DNA of 8,411 nucleotides from an uncultured bacterium (GCA_905215275.1 CAJMPE010000083.1:1-8411); one strand, 5' to 3'; shown: positions 1 through 6,128, numbered from the stretch's first letter. The notes: a model not told the origin generated them from the letters alone. Numbers and translations: made by a program.

Positions 1-221
1 GCCCGCTGAGCTGGGCCTATGCCGGAATCTCTCCCACAGAAACCACCGAAGAGCCCAAAATTGCGTCAGCGACAGCATTTTGGGCGGTTGCAACGCTCCC
101 GCCTCTTGGGTGGATCGCTTGCCGACTGCGCGACGGTGCCACTTTAGGTGGAATTTTCTATTGCCGGCAATCGAAAACGGCGATAGCCGAGGCTCCTGAC
201 AGCCGCTTTCTTATGGGTTAG
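1..221 (+). CDS. C-terminal end of an unrecognised, probably membrane-associated protein (partial)
   Basis: The frame beginning at base 3 is open to a TAG at 219-221 and gives 72 residues with no start codon needed, so it would be the tail of a gene lying to the left. The residues include a hydrophobic stretch (roughly residues 24-40, ATAFWAVATLPPLGWIA) followed by a charged, Cys-containing tail, as in the last membrane segment of an integral membrane protein. A strong intrinsic terminator begins 26 nt after the stop, which fits a gene ending here. Against it, the neighbouring frame (from base 2) is also open to 199, and third-position composition does not clearly separate the two. I do not recognise the family. 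The region could instead be non-coding leader sequence for fchA. Confidence 0.45.
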   Translation, partial: PLSWAYAGISPTETTEEPKIASATAFWAVATLPPLGWIACRLRDGATLGGIFYCRQSKTAIAEAPDSRFLMG

Positions 222-247
222 ACTGGGCTTCGAAAAATCCGATGAAT

Positions 248-288
248 GGGACAACTGCCTCCTGGCATCGTTGCCCCATTTTTATTTT
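248..288 (+). terminator. Intrinsic terminator upstream of fchA
   Basis: An outer stem (248-255 with 270-277, one mismatch) and an inner stem (TGCC 256-259 with GGCA 264-267, loop TCCT) form one hairpin with a two-base bulge at 268-269. It is followed at once by ATTTTTATTTT. This is a textbook terminator on the + strand. It lies 26 nt after the stop at 221 and 47 nt before the fchA start. It probably ends the upstream transcript, but attenuation of the fchA-folD operon cannot be excluded because no strong promoter is visible between it and the gene. Confidence 0.8.
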
Positions 289-335
289 GGCGTGTTATGG
301 CCTCGACTGCCGGCACGCCAGATAGAGGTGTTCCG

Positions 336-968
336 ATGAGCCAAGAGATGATGGACAAAACCTGCCGAGGGTTTGCCGAGGCGTTGGCTGCACGCGAGCC
401 TGTTCCCGGCGGCGGCAGCGCCAGTGCGTTTGTGGGAGCGCTGGGCGCCTCGCTTTGTGGGATGGTCGCTCGCTATGGGGCGACCAATCCTGCTCTTGCC
501 GATCGTGCAGACGATCTGACGCGTGCATTTGCCCAAGCGGATGAGTTAGCGCAGGAGCTTGTGGGTCTGGTCGCCGAGGATGTTCGCGCCTACGGGCAGG
601 TGTCGGCAGCGTATGGTATTCCGCGTGAGGACCCGACGCGTGCGGCTGCAATTCAGGATGCGTTGCACGTGGCCGCCATGCCGCCATATCGGATCATGGA
701 TGCCTGCGGGCGCGCGCTGGCGCTGCTCGAGGACATGGCCGATAAGGGCTCGCGCCAGTTGCTGTCCGATGTGGCCTGCGGTGCCGTGTTCTGCCGCGCC
801 GCCATGCAGGGCGCGAGCTTGACGCTCTTTGCGAACACCACGTCTATGAAAGACCGGGCACGCGCCGAAGAGCTCGAGGCGGCGTGCGATGAACTGTTGG
901 ATACGTGGCTGCCGCGCGCCGATGCGCTGGCGCGCCGCGCTGCTGACGCCGCAAGGAAGAGGGGATAG
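336..968 (+). CDS. fchA: Methenyltetrahydrofolate cyclohydrolase / cyclodeaminase-family protein (FchA)
   Basis: A 210-residue protein matching a stand-alone FTCD C-terminal (cyclodeaminase/cyclohydrolase) domain. Members hydrolyse 5,10-methenyl-THF to 10-formyl-THF, or remove ammonia from formimino-THF, in the cytoplasm. The signature glycine-rich turn is VPGGGSASAFVGALGASL near residues 23-40. It is followed by the helix around EDVRAYGQV (81-89) and the conserved segment KGSRQLLSDVACGAV (137-151), with FANTTS near 165-170. Length fits the family (about 200-210). The frame extends upstream to an ATG at 246, but that would start inside the terminator. The ATG at 336 has AGAGGTG about 5 nt upstream and gives the normal N-terminus, so I chose it. 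It is followed after 2 nt by folD, so this is one operon. The cyclohydrolase reading is favoured by the FolD neighbour, which lacks its own cyclohydrolase lysine; a histidine-degradation cyclodeaminase role is the alternative. Confidence 0.88.
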   Translation: MSQEMMDKTCRGFAEALAAREPVPGGGSASAFVGALGASLCGMVARYGATNPALADRADDLTRAFAQADELAQELVGLVAEDVRAYGQVSAAYGIPREDPTRAAAIQDALHVAAMPPYRIMDACGRALALLEDMADKGSRQLLSDVACGAVFCRAAMQGASLTLFANTTSMKDRARAEELEAACDELLDTWLPRADALARRAADAARKRG

Positions 969-970
969 CC

Positions 971-1825
971 ATGGCAGAACTGCTGAAGGGTGCTCCCGTT
1001 GCCCGTGCTTTGACCGAGGAGCTCGCTGCTCGCTGCGCGGCTTTGCGTGAGCGCGGCGTTGTTCCGACGCTTGCTATCGTGCGCGTGGGCGAGCGCGAGG
1101 ACGACCTATCCTACGAGCGCGGTGCCCTCAAGCGCTGCGAGAAGGTTGGCATTGAGGCTCGCCGCGTATTGCTTTCCTCCGATGTTTCGCAGGATGAGCT
1201 GCTGGCGGCCATCGAGGGCATCAATGCCGACCCTGCTGTTCACGGCTGCCTGCTGTTCCGCCCGTTGCCCGCTGGGCTTGACGAGGATGCAGTTGCCGCG
1301 GCACTCGATCCCGTCAAGGACGTTGATTCCATGACGCCGGCCTCGCTGCTTACCACGCTTTCGGGGCGAGGCGAGGGCTTTGCCCCCTGTACGGCCGAGG
1401 CCGTGCTGGCTTTGCTGGACCATTATGGCGTGGAACTGGATGGGGCAAAGGTCGCAGTCGTCGGTCGATCGCTGGTGATTGGCCGTCCCGTTGCCGCCAT
1501 GCTTACGACCCGCAATGCCACAGTGACGACGTGCCATACGCATACGCGCGACTTGGCTGCCGAGTGCCGTTCTGCCGACATTGTTGTTGCTGCGGTTGGA
1601 CGTGCGCGCACGATTGGCGCGGATGCGGTTCGCGAGGGCCAGACAATCATCGATGTGGGCATTAACTGGGACGAGGCCGCCGGCAAGCTGGTCGGCGACG
1701 TCGATTTTGATGCTACGGAGCCGATCGTTAACGCCATCACGCCCGTGCCGGGCGGCGTGGGGGCTGTAACGACAGCGGTTCTTGCCAAACACGTGATTGA
1801 GGCGGCGGAGCGCGCATCGAAATAG
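971..1825 (+). CDS. folD: FolD-family 5,10-methylene-THF dehydrogenase, probably lacking cyclohydrolase activity
   Basis: A 284-residue protein of normal FolD length. The NAD(P)-binding core is clear: GRSLVIGRPVAAML at 165-178, ADIVVAAVGR at 202-211, IIDVGIN at 226-232 and the C-terminal signature PVPGGVGAVTTAVL at 258-271. The substrate site is unusual. Family members read YVxxK, with the lysine four residues after the tyrosine as the cyclohydrolase catalyst. Here Tyr48 is followed by ERGALKRC, putting Ala52 at the lysine position when CExxG is aligned. The family's GILVQLPLP is GCLLFRPLP (92-100), replacing the partner glutamine with Phe96. The KDVD aspartates (116-119) remain. This fits oxidation of methylene-THF to methenyl-THF with hydrolysis left to the FchA encoded 2 nt upstream. 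The start ATG has a purine-rich site (AGGAAGAGGGG) inside the end of fchA. Cofactor preference (NAD or NADP) cannot be read with confidence. Confidence 0.93.
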   Translation: MAELLKGAPVARALTEELAARCAALRERGVVPTLAIVRVGEREDDLSYERGALKRCEKVGIEARRVLLSSDVSQDELLAAIEGINADPAVHGCLLFRPLPAGLDEDAVAAALDPVKDVDSMTPASLLTTLSGRGEGFAPCTAEAVLALLDHYGVELDGAKVAVVGRSLVIGRPVAAMLTTRNATVTTCHTHTRDLAAECRSADIVVAAVGRARTIGADAVREGQTIIDVGINWDEAAGKLVGDVDFDATEPIVNAITPVPGGVGAVTTAVLAKHVIEAAERASK

Positions 1826-1863
1826 GCGTTTTGGGCTGTTTGAGGGGGTTAGACATATACCAC

Positions 1864-1894
1864 GTGGGCAAAAAACGCCAAATATGAGTACTGT
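1864..1894 (+). repeat. Left arm of a 31-bp inverted repeat
   Basis: Begins GTGGGCAAAAAACGCC and ends ATGAGTACTGT. The reverse complement recurs at 2063-2093 with a single difference (C versus T at arm position 13). It lies 38 nt after the folD stop. Sequence similarity falls off sharply at both edges of the arm. Read inward, each arm contains ATGAGTACTGT. The unusual length and near-perfect match make chance very unlikely. Whether it is a mobile-element end, a protein-binding site or a dispersed intergenic repeat is not decided by this window. Confidence 0.9.
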
Positions 1895-1928
1895 TGCCAA
1901 GATAGTCACATATGTTTTAGGTCATTTT

Positions 1929-1970
1929 GGCTCTCTATCGGTATTTATTATCGATAGAGAGCCTATTTTA
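1929..1970 (+). terminator. Intrinsic terminator inside the AT-rich island
   Basis: GGCTCTCTATCG (1929-1940) pairs perfectly over 12 bp with 1952-1963 around an 11-nt AT-rich loop, and is followed by TATTTTATT. It works on the + strand and is the first strong terminator after folD, about 100 nt past its stop, so it probably ends the fchA-folD transcript. The minus-strand reading has no T tract. Confidence 0.78.
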
Positions 1971-1991
1971 TTGGACTTATGAGGAATTACA

Positions 1992-2019
1992 TTGTCAAGC
2001 TTTTGAACAAATGTAGATT
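1992..2019 (+). promoter_or_regulatory. Weak promoter-like pair inside the island
   Basis: TTGTCA (1992-1997) and TAGATT (2014-2019) are separated by 16 nt, with TG directly before the -10-like hexamer. It points toward the dipeptidase gene, but a short terminator-like hairpin at 2105-2126 lies between. AT-rich sequence produces such matches readily, so this is tentative. Confidence 0.25.
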
Positions 2020-2062
2020 ATCGACACCTGCATTCGCTTAAATTGCTGCTACTAAATTTGTG

Positions 2063-2093
2063 ACAGTACTCATATTTGGCATTTTTTGCCCAC
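2063..2093 (-). repeat. Right arm of the 31-bp inverted repeat
   Basis: Begins ACAGTACTCATATTTGGC and ends TTTTTTGCCCAC. It is the reverse complement of 1864-1894 at 30 of 31 positions. It lies 87 nt before the dipeptidase start codon at 2181. In this arm GGCA and TGCC flank the T-run, so a short 4-bp hairpin could form; the single base change weakens that in the left arm. Confidence 0.9.
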
Positions 2094-2104
2094 AGGGGCT
2101 GCCG

Positions 2105-2126
2105 GGGCGGCGGTTTCGCCCTTTTT
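2105..2126 (+). terminator. Short terminator-like hairpin ahead of the dipeptidase gene
   Basis: GGGCG (2105-2109) can pair with CGCCC (2117-2121), and five T residues follow (2122-2126). The stem is only 5 bp, with an alternative GGCG/CGCC tetraloop form. It would stop transcription arriving from the AT-rich island. The dipeptidase promoter would then lie at or after it; GATACACT near 2138-2144 is a possible -10 region, but I see no matching -35 at good spacing. Confidence 0.45.
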
Positions 2127-2180
2127 GCGCCGAAGCGATACACTGTTGCCGTTTGATTTCTTCGCTCAAGGAGGATGCGC

Positions 2181-3704
2181 ATGCCGTGCACAACGATTTT
2201 GGTTGGTAAGAACGCGAGCTATGACGGGTCGACCCTGGTCGCCCGCAACGAGGACTCGTCCAACGGGGTGTTTGAGCCCAAGCGCATGCGCGTAGTACAT
2301 CCCGACGAGCAGCCGCGTGTCTACACGAGTGTCCTGAGCCACCTGACCGTTGAACTGCCCGACAATCCCATGCGTTACACAAGCGTCCCCGACGTTGTCC
2401 CGGGTCATGGCATTTGGGCCGAGGCCGGCTTCAACGAGCTCAATGTTGGCATGTCCGCAACCGAGACGCTCACCACCAACGAGCGCGTCCGCGGCGCCGA
2501 TCCGCTTGTCGACTACGTGCCCGCCAAGGGCAACGAGGGCGAGGACGGCTACGTCCCGGCGCAGCCCGGCGGTCTGGGTGAGGAGGACATGGTGACCCTG
2601 GTGCTGCCGTACGCCAAGTCTGCCCGCGACGGCGTGCGTATCCTGGGCGACCTGCTCGAGCGCTACGGTACCTACGAGAACAACGGCATCGCCTTTAGTG
2701 ACGTTGACGAGATCTGGTGGCTCGAGACCATCGGCGGCCACCACTGGATCGCCAAGCGCGTGCCCGATGACGCCTATGTGACCATGCCCAACCAGCTGGG
2801 TATCGACAGCTTTGACCTGGACGATGCCGAGGGCACCCAGGCAGATCATATGTGCTCTGCCGACCTGCGCTCCTGGATGGCCGAGTGGCATCTGGACCTG
2901 ACGCTGGGCGTCGGGGGCGACGGTCCGGCGACGGTCTTTAACCCGCGCGAGACCTTTGGCTCGCACAGCGACAGCGACCATGTCTACAACACGCCGCGCG
3001 CCTGGTATATGCAGCGCTGCCTCAACCCCAGCGATGTATGGGACGGTCCCGACGCCGACTACACGCCCGAGAGCGACGACATCCCTTGGAGCCGCGTGCC
3101 CGAGCGCAAGGTGACCATCGAGGACATCAAGTACGTGCTTTCGAGCCACTACCAGGGCACGGAGTACGACTGCTACGGCAGCAAGGGCACGCCCGCCTCG
3201 CGCGGTGCCTATCGTCCCATCGGCATCAACCGCAACAGCCAGCTTGCCGTGTTGCAGCTGCGTCCCTATGTACAGCCGGCGTATCGCGCCGTGCAGTGGA
3301 TGGCGTTTGGCTCTAACTCGTTTAACGCGCTCGTGCCGCTGTACGCCAATGTCGAGACCATGCCCGAGTACTATGCCGACACGCAGGCTCGCGTGACGTC
3401 CGAGAATTTCTATTGGGCAAATCGCCTGATCGGTGCCTTGGCCGATGTTCGCTTCCATGAGTGCGGTCGTGCGGTCGAGGATTATCAGGAAAAGGTCGGC
3501 GGCATGGGCCACAAGCAGATTCACGACGTTGACGCTGTCGTGGCCGCGCTGCCCGAGGCCGAGGTGCCCGCCGAGCTTGCCCGCGCCAACGAGGAGTTTG
3601 CCGAGCGCGTGCGGGTGGAGACCGATGCTCTGTTGGGCAAGGTCCTCTACACCACGAGCTGTGCCATGAAGAATTCCTTCGCGATGAACGACAATGTGAG
3701 GTAA
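2181..3704 (+). CDS. pepD: Dipeptidase, peptidase family C69 (PepD type)
   Basis: A 507-residue cytoplasmic C69 dipeptidase. These N-terminal-nucleophile hydrolases cleave a broad range of dipeptides for amino-acid recycling. The N-terminus MPCTTILVGKNASYDGSTLV carries the family hallmark CTTIxVGKxAxxDGS, with Cys3 as the expected nucleophile once the two residues before it are removed. Further family-like blocks are ARNEDS (21-26), IWAEAGFNELNVGMSATET (78-96), GGHHWIAKRVPDDAYVTMPNQ (185-205) and the late segment near MAFGSNSFNALVPLYAN (374-390). No signal peptide or membrane segment is present. An ATG at 2175 is in frame but abuts the ribosome site AAGGAGG (2168-2174); the ATG at 2181 has the proper 6-nt spacing, so I start there. 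It appears monocistronic, between the short hairpin at 2105 and a strong hairpin just after its stop. Length is normal for the family. Confidence 0.93.
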   Translation: MPCTTILVGKNASYDGSTLVARNEDSSNGVFEPKRMRVVHPDEQPRVYTSVLSHLTVELPDNPMRYTSVPDVVPGHGIWAEAGFNELNVGMSATETLTTNERVRGADPLVDYVPAKGNEGEDGYVPAQPGGLGEEDMVTLVLPYAKSARDGVRILGDLLERYGTYENNGIAFSDVDEIWWLETIGGHHWIAKRVPDDAYVTMPNQLGIDSFDLDDAEGTQADHMCSADLRSWMAEWHLDLTLGVGGDGPATVFNPRETFGSHSDSDHVYNTPRAWYMQRCLNPSDVWDGPDADYTPESDDIPWSRVPERKVTIEDIKYVLSSHYQGTEYDCYGSKGTPASRGAYRPIGINRNSQLAVLQLRPYVQPAYRAVQWMAFGSNSFNALVPLYANVETMPEYYADTQARVTSENFYWANRLIGALADVRFHECGRAVEDYQEKVGGMGHKQIHDVDAVVAALPEAEVPAELARANEEFAERVRVETDALLGKVLYTTSCAMKNSFAMNDNVR

Positions 3705-3722
3705 AGCCGACCTTGCAACGAG

Positions 3723-3767
3723 CGAGCGGGGCAAACGCCGTCGAGGGCTTTGCCCCGCTCGATTCCT
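3723..3767 (+). terminator. Strong hairpin terminator after pepD
   Basis: CGAGCGGGGCAAA (3723-3735) pairs perfectly over 13 bp with 3749-3761. Three further pairs (GCC 3737-3739 with GGC 3746-3748) extend the stem beyond a bulged C. It begins 18 nt after the pepD stop. The tail ATTCCTACCTT is poor in T, so it may be a less efficient intrinsic terminator or a transcript-end stabiliser. Confidence 0.7.
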
Positions 3768-3787
3768 ACCTTGGCGGTAAAACGATT

Positions 3788-3817
3788 TTGTGTCGTTCGC
3801 CCAATCTTGGGTACAAG
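3788..3817 (+). promoter_or_regulatory. Candidate promoter of the phasin-like/aarF operon
   Basis: TTGTGT (3788-3793) and TACAAG (3812-3817) are spaced 18 nt apart, within the gap between the pepD terminator and the phasin-like start. The -10-like hexamer matches consensus at four of six positions and the -35-like one at three. The position is right for the operon, but the sequence match is only moderate. Confidence 0.35.
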
Positions 3818-3852
3818 AAGGCCAATGCAGTTGTTCATGATTGGAGCCAACC

Positions 3853-4269
3853 ATGGTTATGAAACTCGATCAGCTTGTTAACGGTGCCATCAACGTGGGC
3901 TTTGGCGCCGCCGCCGTTGCCGTCGAGGGCGGCAAGAAGGTCCTTGACGACCTCAATACCAAGGGCGAGCAGGTCCGCAAGGATGCCGGCACCCCCGATA
4001 TCGCCCGCAGCGTGTCTGACATGTTCGAGCAGGCGGGTGGCACCATCTCCGACCTGACCGAGCGCCTGGGCATGCAGGGCGAGACTGCGGCGCAGCGCGT
4101 GCTCGACGAGCTCATCCTGGCCCGCGTCCGCGTTATGACCGCCCCTGAGCGCACGGCCTTTTTGGCCCATGTGCGCGACATCGTCGATTCGGTCGAGGAC
4201 AACGTGACCTCGGTGCCCGTCGAGTCCGTTGAGCCCGACGACGCAGAGGACGCCGAAGAGGCCGAGTAG
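3853..4269 (+). CDS. Small phasin-like coiled-coil protein
   Basis: A 138-residue protein resembling the phasin-like small proteins often annotated in Gram-positive genomes. True phasins coat polyhydroxyalkanoate granules; many bacterial relatives lie in genomes with no such granules and have no proven role. The N-terminal third is an Ala/Gly-rich amphipathic helix with the family-like run VAVEGGKKVLDDLNTKGEQV (22-41). A second helical stretch spans about 53-112, and a highly acidic tail follows (EPDDAEDAEEAE, 127-138). No signal peptide is seen. The open frame reaches back to a TTG at 3841, but ATG 3853 has GGAG (3843-3846) 6 nt upstream, so I use it; ATG 3859 is a further alternative. aarF starts 8 nt after the stop, so the two are almost certainly co-transcribed, and the protein may be a partner or membrane adaptor of that kinase. 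Family assignment is moderate. Confidence 0.75.
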   Translation: MVMKLDQLVNGAINVGFGAAAVAVEGGKKVLDDLNTKGEQVRKDAGTPDIARSVSDMFEQAGGTISDLTERLGMQGETAAQRVLDELILARVRVMTAPERTAFLAHVRDIVDSVEDNVTSVPVESVEPDDAEDAEEAE

Positions 4270-4277
4270 CAGCGCAG

Positions 4278-6041
4278 ATGGCAGATTCCACCACCGATTA
4301 CAACAATCTAGATCCTTTGGGTGACGAGACGGCGGTTGTCGATGAGGTCGAGGCCGCCGTCTCGGGCGCTCGCAAGAAGCCGCGCGCTGTCGATATGGTG
4401 CCCGAGGAGCCCGACGCGATGGCGCCGGACGAGGAATACCAGCTCACGCCGGCGGGTCGTCGCGAACGCATCGGGCAAATCGTTCGCCTGGTCAAAAAGT
4501 ACCGCGTATGGGATAACCTCACGCCGGTGCGCCTACGCCGCCTGCTCGAAGAGCTCGGCCCCATGTTCGTCAAGATGGGGCAGATTCTGGCTAACCGCTC
4601 CGAGATCTTGCCGCAGCGGTTTTGCGACGAGCTGCGTCGCCTGCGCTCCGACGTAGAGCCGGTGCCGTATGAGGTAGTGCTCCGCTGTCTGGAAGAGGAG
4701 TACGGCCAGCGCTTGGGGCAGATGTTCGACGCCATCGACCCCAACCCGCTCGGTAGCGCGTCGCTCGCGCAGGTGCACCGCGCCCGCCTGGTGACCGGCG
4801 AGGACGTGGCCGTTAAAGTGCAGCGCCCCGGTGCGCAGCAGGTGATGGCGCAGGACATCGACATCATTCGCTCGGTGGTGCGCATCGTTTCCAAGTTTGT
4901 CAACACCGATCAGTTTGTTGACCTGCACGGCGTGGTCGAAGAGCTGTGGACCTCGTTTCGCGAGGAGACCAACTTTTTGGCCGAGGCCAAAAACCTCAAC
5001 GATTTCTATGAGTTCCATAAGAGCGTCCATGGCGTGTCGTGTCCTAAGTCCTACCTGGATCTTTGCACCGAACACGTGGTGGTCATGGACTACATTGACG
5101 GCATCTCGATTGCCGATCCCGAGCGCCTGGTGGCCGAGGGCTATGACCTGGAAAAGATTGGCTCGGCGATTGTCGAGGACTATTCGACGCAGGTGCTCGA
5201 CGACGGCTTTTTCCATGCCGACCCGCATGCGGGAAACATCATCCTCAAAGATGGCATCGTTTACTTTATTGACCTGGGCATGGTCGGGCGCATGTCGAGC
5301 CACGACCGCGGTATCGTCAAGGACATGATTTTCGCCGTGGCCGAGGGCGACGTGCCCAAGCTCAAGGATTCGCTTATGCGCTTTGCCGTGACGCGCGGCG
5401 ACTCGGCCGAGCTCGACCATTCGGCCTTTTTGTCCGATCTGGACTTTATCGTCGCCGACTTTGCGGGTCTTGACCTTAAGGATCTTGATATCGGCGAGTT
5501 TTTGACCTCGCTGCTAAACCTGGCGCGCAAGAACGACGTTGAGCTGCCGAGCGTGGTGACAATGTTCGCGCGCGGCATGGTGACGCTTGAGGGCCTGCTG
5601 ACCGAGTACATGCCCAACGTCAATATGATCCAGATTATCCAGACGCACATCAAAAACGAGAAGAGCACCTATGCGCGCGTGCGCGAAATGGGGCGCGATC
5701 TTGCCGCGAGCAGCTATCGCGCGGCAAAAGGCTCGCTCGAGGCGGCCGAGTATCTGGGCTTGGCGTCGCGCATGCTCACGCGCGGCCAGCTTAAGGTGAA
5801 CACGCAGATCATGAGCAGCGATAAGGCGCTGCGGCAGCTGGGCGGAATTATCGACCGCATGTCGATGGCAATTGTGATCGCCGGCCTGTTTATCGGTTCG
5901 TCGGTGGTGTACTACGCGCGCATCGAGCCGGTTGTGTTTGGTATCCCGGTCATTGGCTTTATGGGCTACGTGAGCGCGCTGGTGCTGGCGCTGATGCTGG
6001 GCCGCGAGATTTGGCGCAACAGCCACGGCGGCAAGCGTTAA
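4278..6041 (+). CDS. aarF: AarF/UbiB (ABC1/ADCK) family atypical kinase-like protein
   Basis: A 587-residue member of the UbiB/ADCK atypical kinase family, membrane-anchored ATP-binding proteins linked in other organisms to quinone and lipid biology. Residues 1-55 are a charged, probably disordered leader. The family's own N-terminal motif KxGQ is at 99-102 (MFVKMGQ), and the A-rich loop equivalent is SASLAQVH (160-167). The ATP-site lysine is K180 in VAVKVQRPG. EETNFLAEAKN (229-239) sits where relatives have ExD, with Asn in place of Asp. The catalytic loop is HADPHAGN (313-320) and the metal-binding DLG is at 332-334. Two C-terminal membrane segments follow (about 529-547 and 554-575), with a short basic end. 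No strong ribosome site is visible at ATG 4278; GAAGAGG lies 15 nt upstream, so translation may be coupled to the phasin-like gene. The substrate is unknown. Confidence 0.93.
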   Translation: MADSTTDYNNLDPLGDETAVVDEVEAAVSGARKKPRAVDMVPEEPDAMAPDEEYQLTPAGRRERIGQIVRLVKKYRVWDNLTPVRLRRLLEELGPMFVKMGQILANRSEILPQRFCDELRRLRSDVEPVPYEVVLRCLEEEYGQRLGQMFDAIDPNPLGSASLAQVHRARLVTGEDVAVKVQRPGAQQVMAQDIDIIRSVVRIVSKFVNTDQFVDLHGVVEELWTSFREETNFLAEAKNLNDFYEFHKSVHGVSCPKSYLDLCTEHVVVMDYIDGISIADPERLVAEGYDLEKIGSAIVEDYSTQVLDDGFFHADPHAGNIILKDGIVYFIDLGMVGRMSSHDRGIVKDMIFAVAEGDVPKLKDSLMRFAVTRGDSAELDHSAFLSDLDFIVADFAGLDLKDLDIGEFLTSLLNLARKNDVELPSVVTMFARGMVTLEGLLTEYMPNVNMIQIIQTHIKNEKSTYARVREMGRDLAASSYRAAKGSLEAAEYLGLASRMLTRGQLKVNTQIMSSDKALRQLGGIIDRMSMAIVIAGLFIGSSVVYYARIEPVVFGIPVIGFMGYVSALVLALMLGREIWRNSHGGKR

Positions 6042-6044
6042 CGA

Positions 6045-6074
6045 TTTCCCAGGGTCGGGGAAACGGGTTATTTT
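6045..6074 (+). terminator. Probable terminator after aarF
   Basis: TTTCCC (6045-6050) pairs with GGGAAA (6058-6063) around a 7-nt loop; two more pairs (CG 6042-6043 with CG 6064-6065) extend it past a bulged A. GGTTATTTT follows. It begins 3 nt after the aarF stop. The stem is short and the T tract is interrupted, so confidence is moderate. Confidence 0.5.
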
Positions 6075-6107
6075 GCCTTGCGTCACGCCGGCGTGGGCTG
6101 GTTCGAA

Positions 6108-6128
6108 CAAAACTATGCCGGTTTACGG
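6108..6128 (+). repeat. Left arm of a 21-bp inverted repeat
   Basis: Begins CAAAACTATGCCGG and ends TTTACGG. Its reverse complement is present at 6241-6261 with one mismatch in 21. Related cores occur at 6152-6164 (ATGCCGGAATCCG) and at 17-29 near the window's left edge (TATGCCGGAATC), so TATGCCGG-type sequences recur in different intergenic or gene-end positions here. Confidence 0.8.

Larger units (their letters stand above)
1864..2093. mobile_element. 230-bp AT-rich island bounded by inverted repeats (MITE-like candidate)
   Basis: The two 31-bp arms enclose a non-coding core that is visibly AT-rich, in strong contrast to the GC-rich genes either side. Size and architecture resemble a miniature inverted-repeat element. 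No convincing target-site duplication is seen (left flank ACCAC, right flank AGGGG), and there is no transposase here. It carries its own hairpin terminator (1929-1970) and a weak promoter-like pair (1992-2019). The alternative is two independently placed copies of a dispersed repeat, or paired operators. Apart from these elements the intergenic stretch 1826-2180 holds no gene I can support. Confidence 0.45.

Noticed and set aside
1..250. Folate-related riboswitch (THF or ZTP type) upstream of fchA-folD
   Set aside because: The gene context would suit it, but I could not find the conserved cores of either class in the sequence.
1797..1982. 61-codon + strand frame crossing the folD end and the left repeat arm
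   Set aside because: Its start lies inside folD, it has no ribosome site, and it runs through the terminator hairpin. Only the MSTV part shared with the other arm is discussed, as a finding.
2166..3854. 562-residue open frame on the minus strand opposite the dipeptidase gene
   Set aside because: It is antisense to a clear C69 dipeptidase. The composition is typical of the complement of a GC-rich gene and no family motif is seen, so it is treated as a shadow.
4533..5420. 295-residue minus-strand frame opposite aarF
   Set aside because: It lies wholly inside the AarF kinase domain on the other strand and has no recognisable motif or ribosome site.
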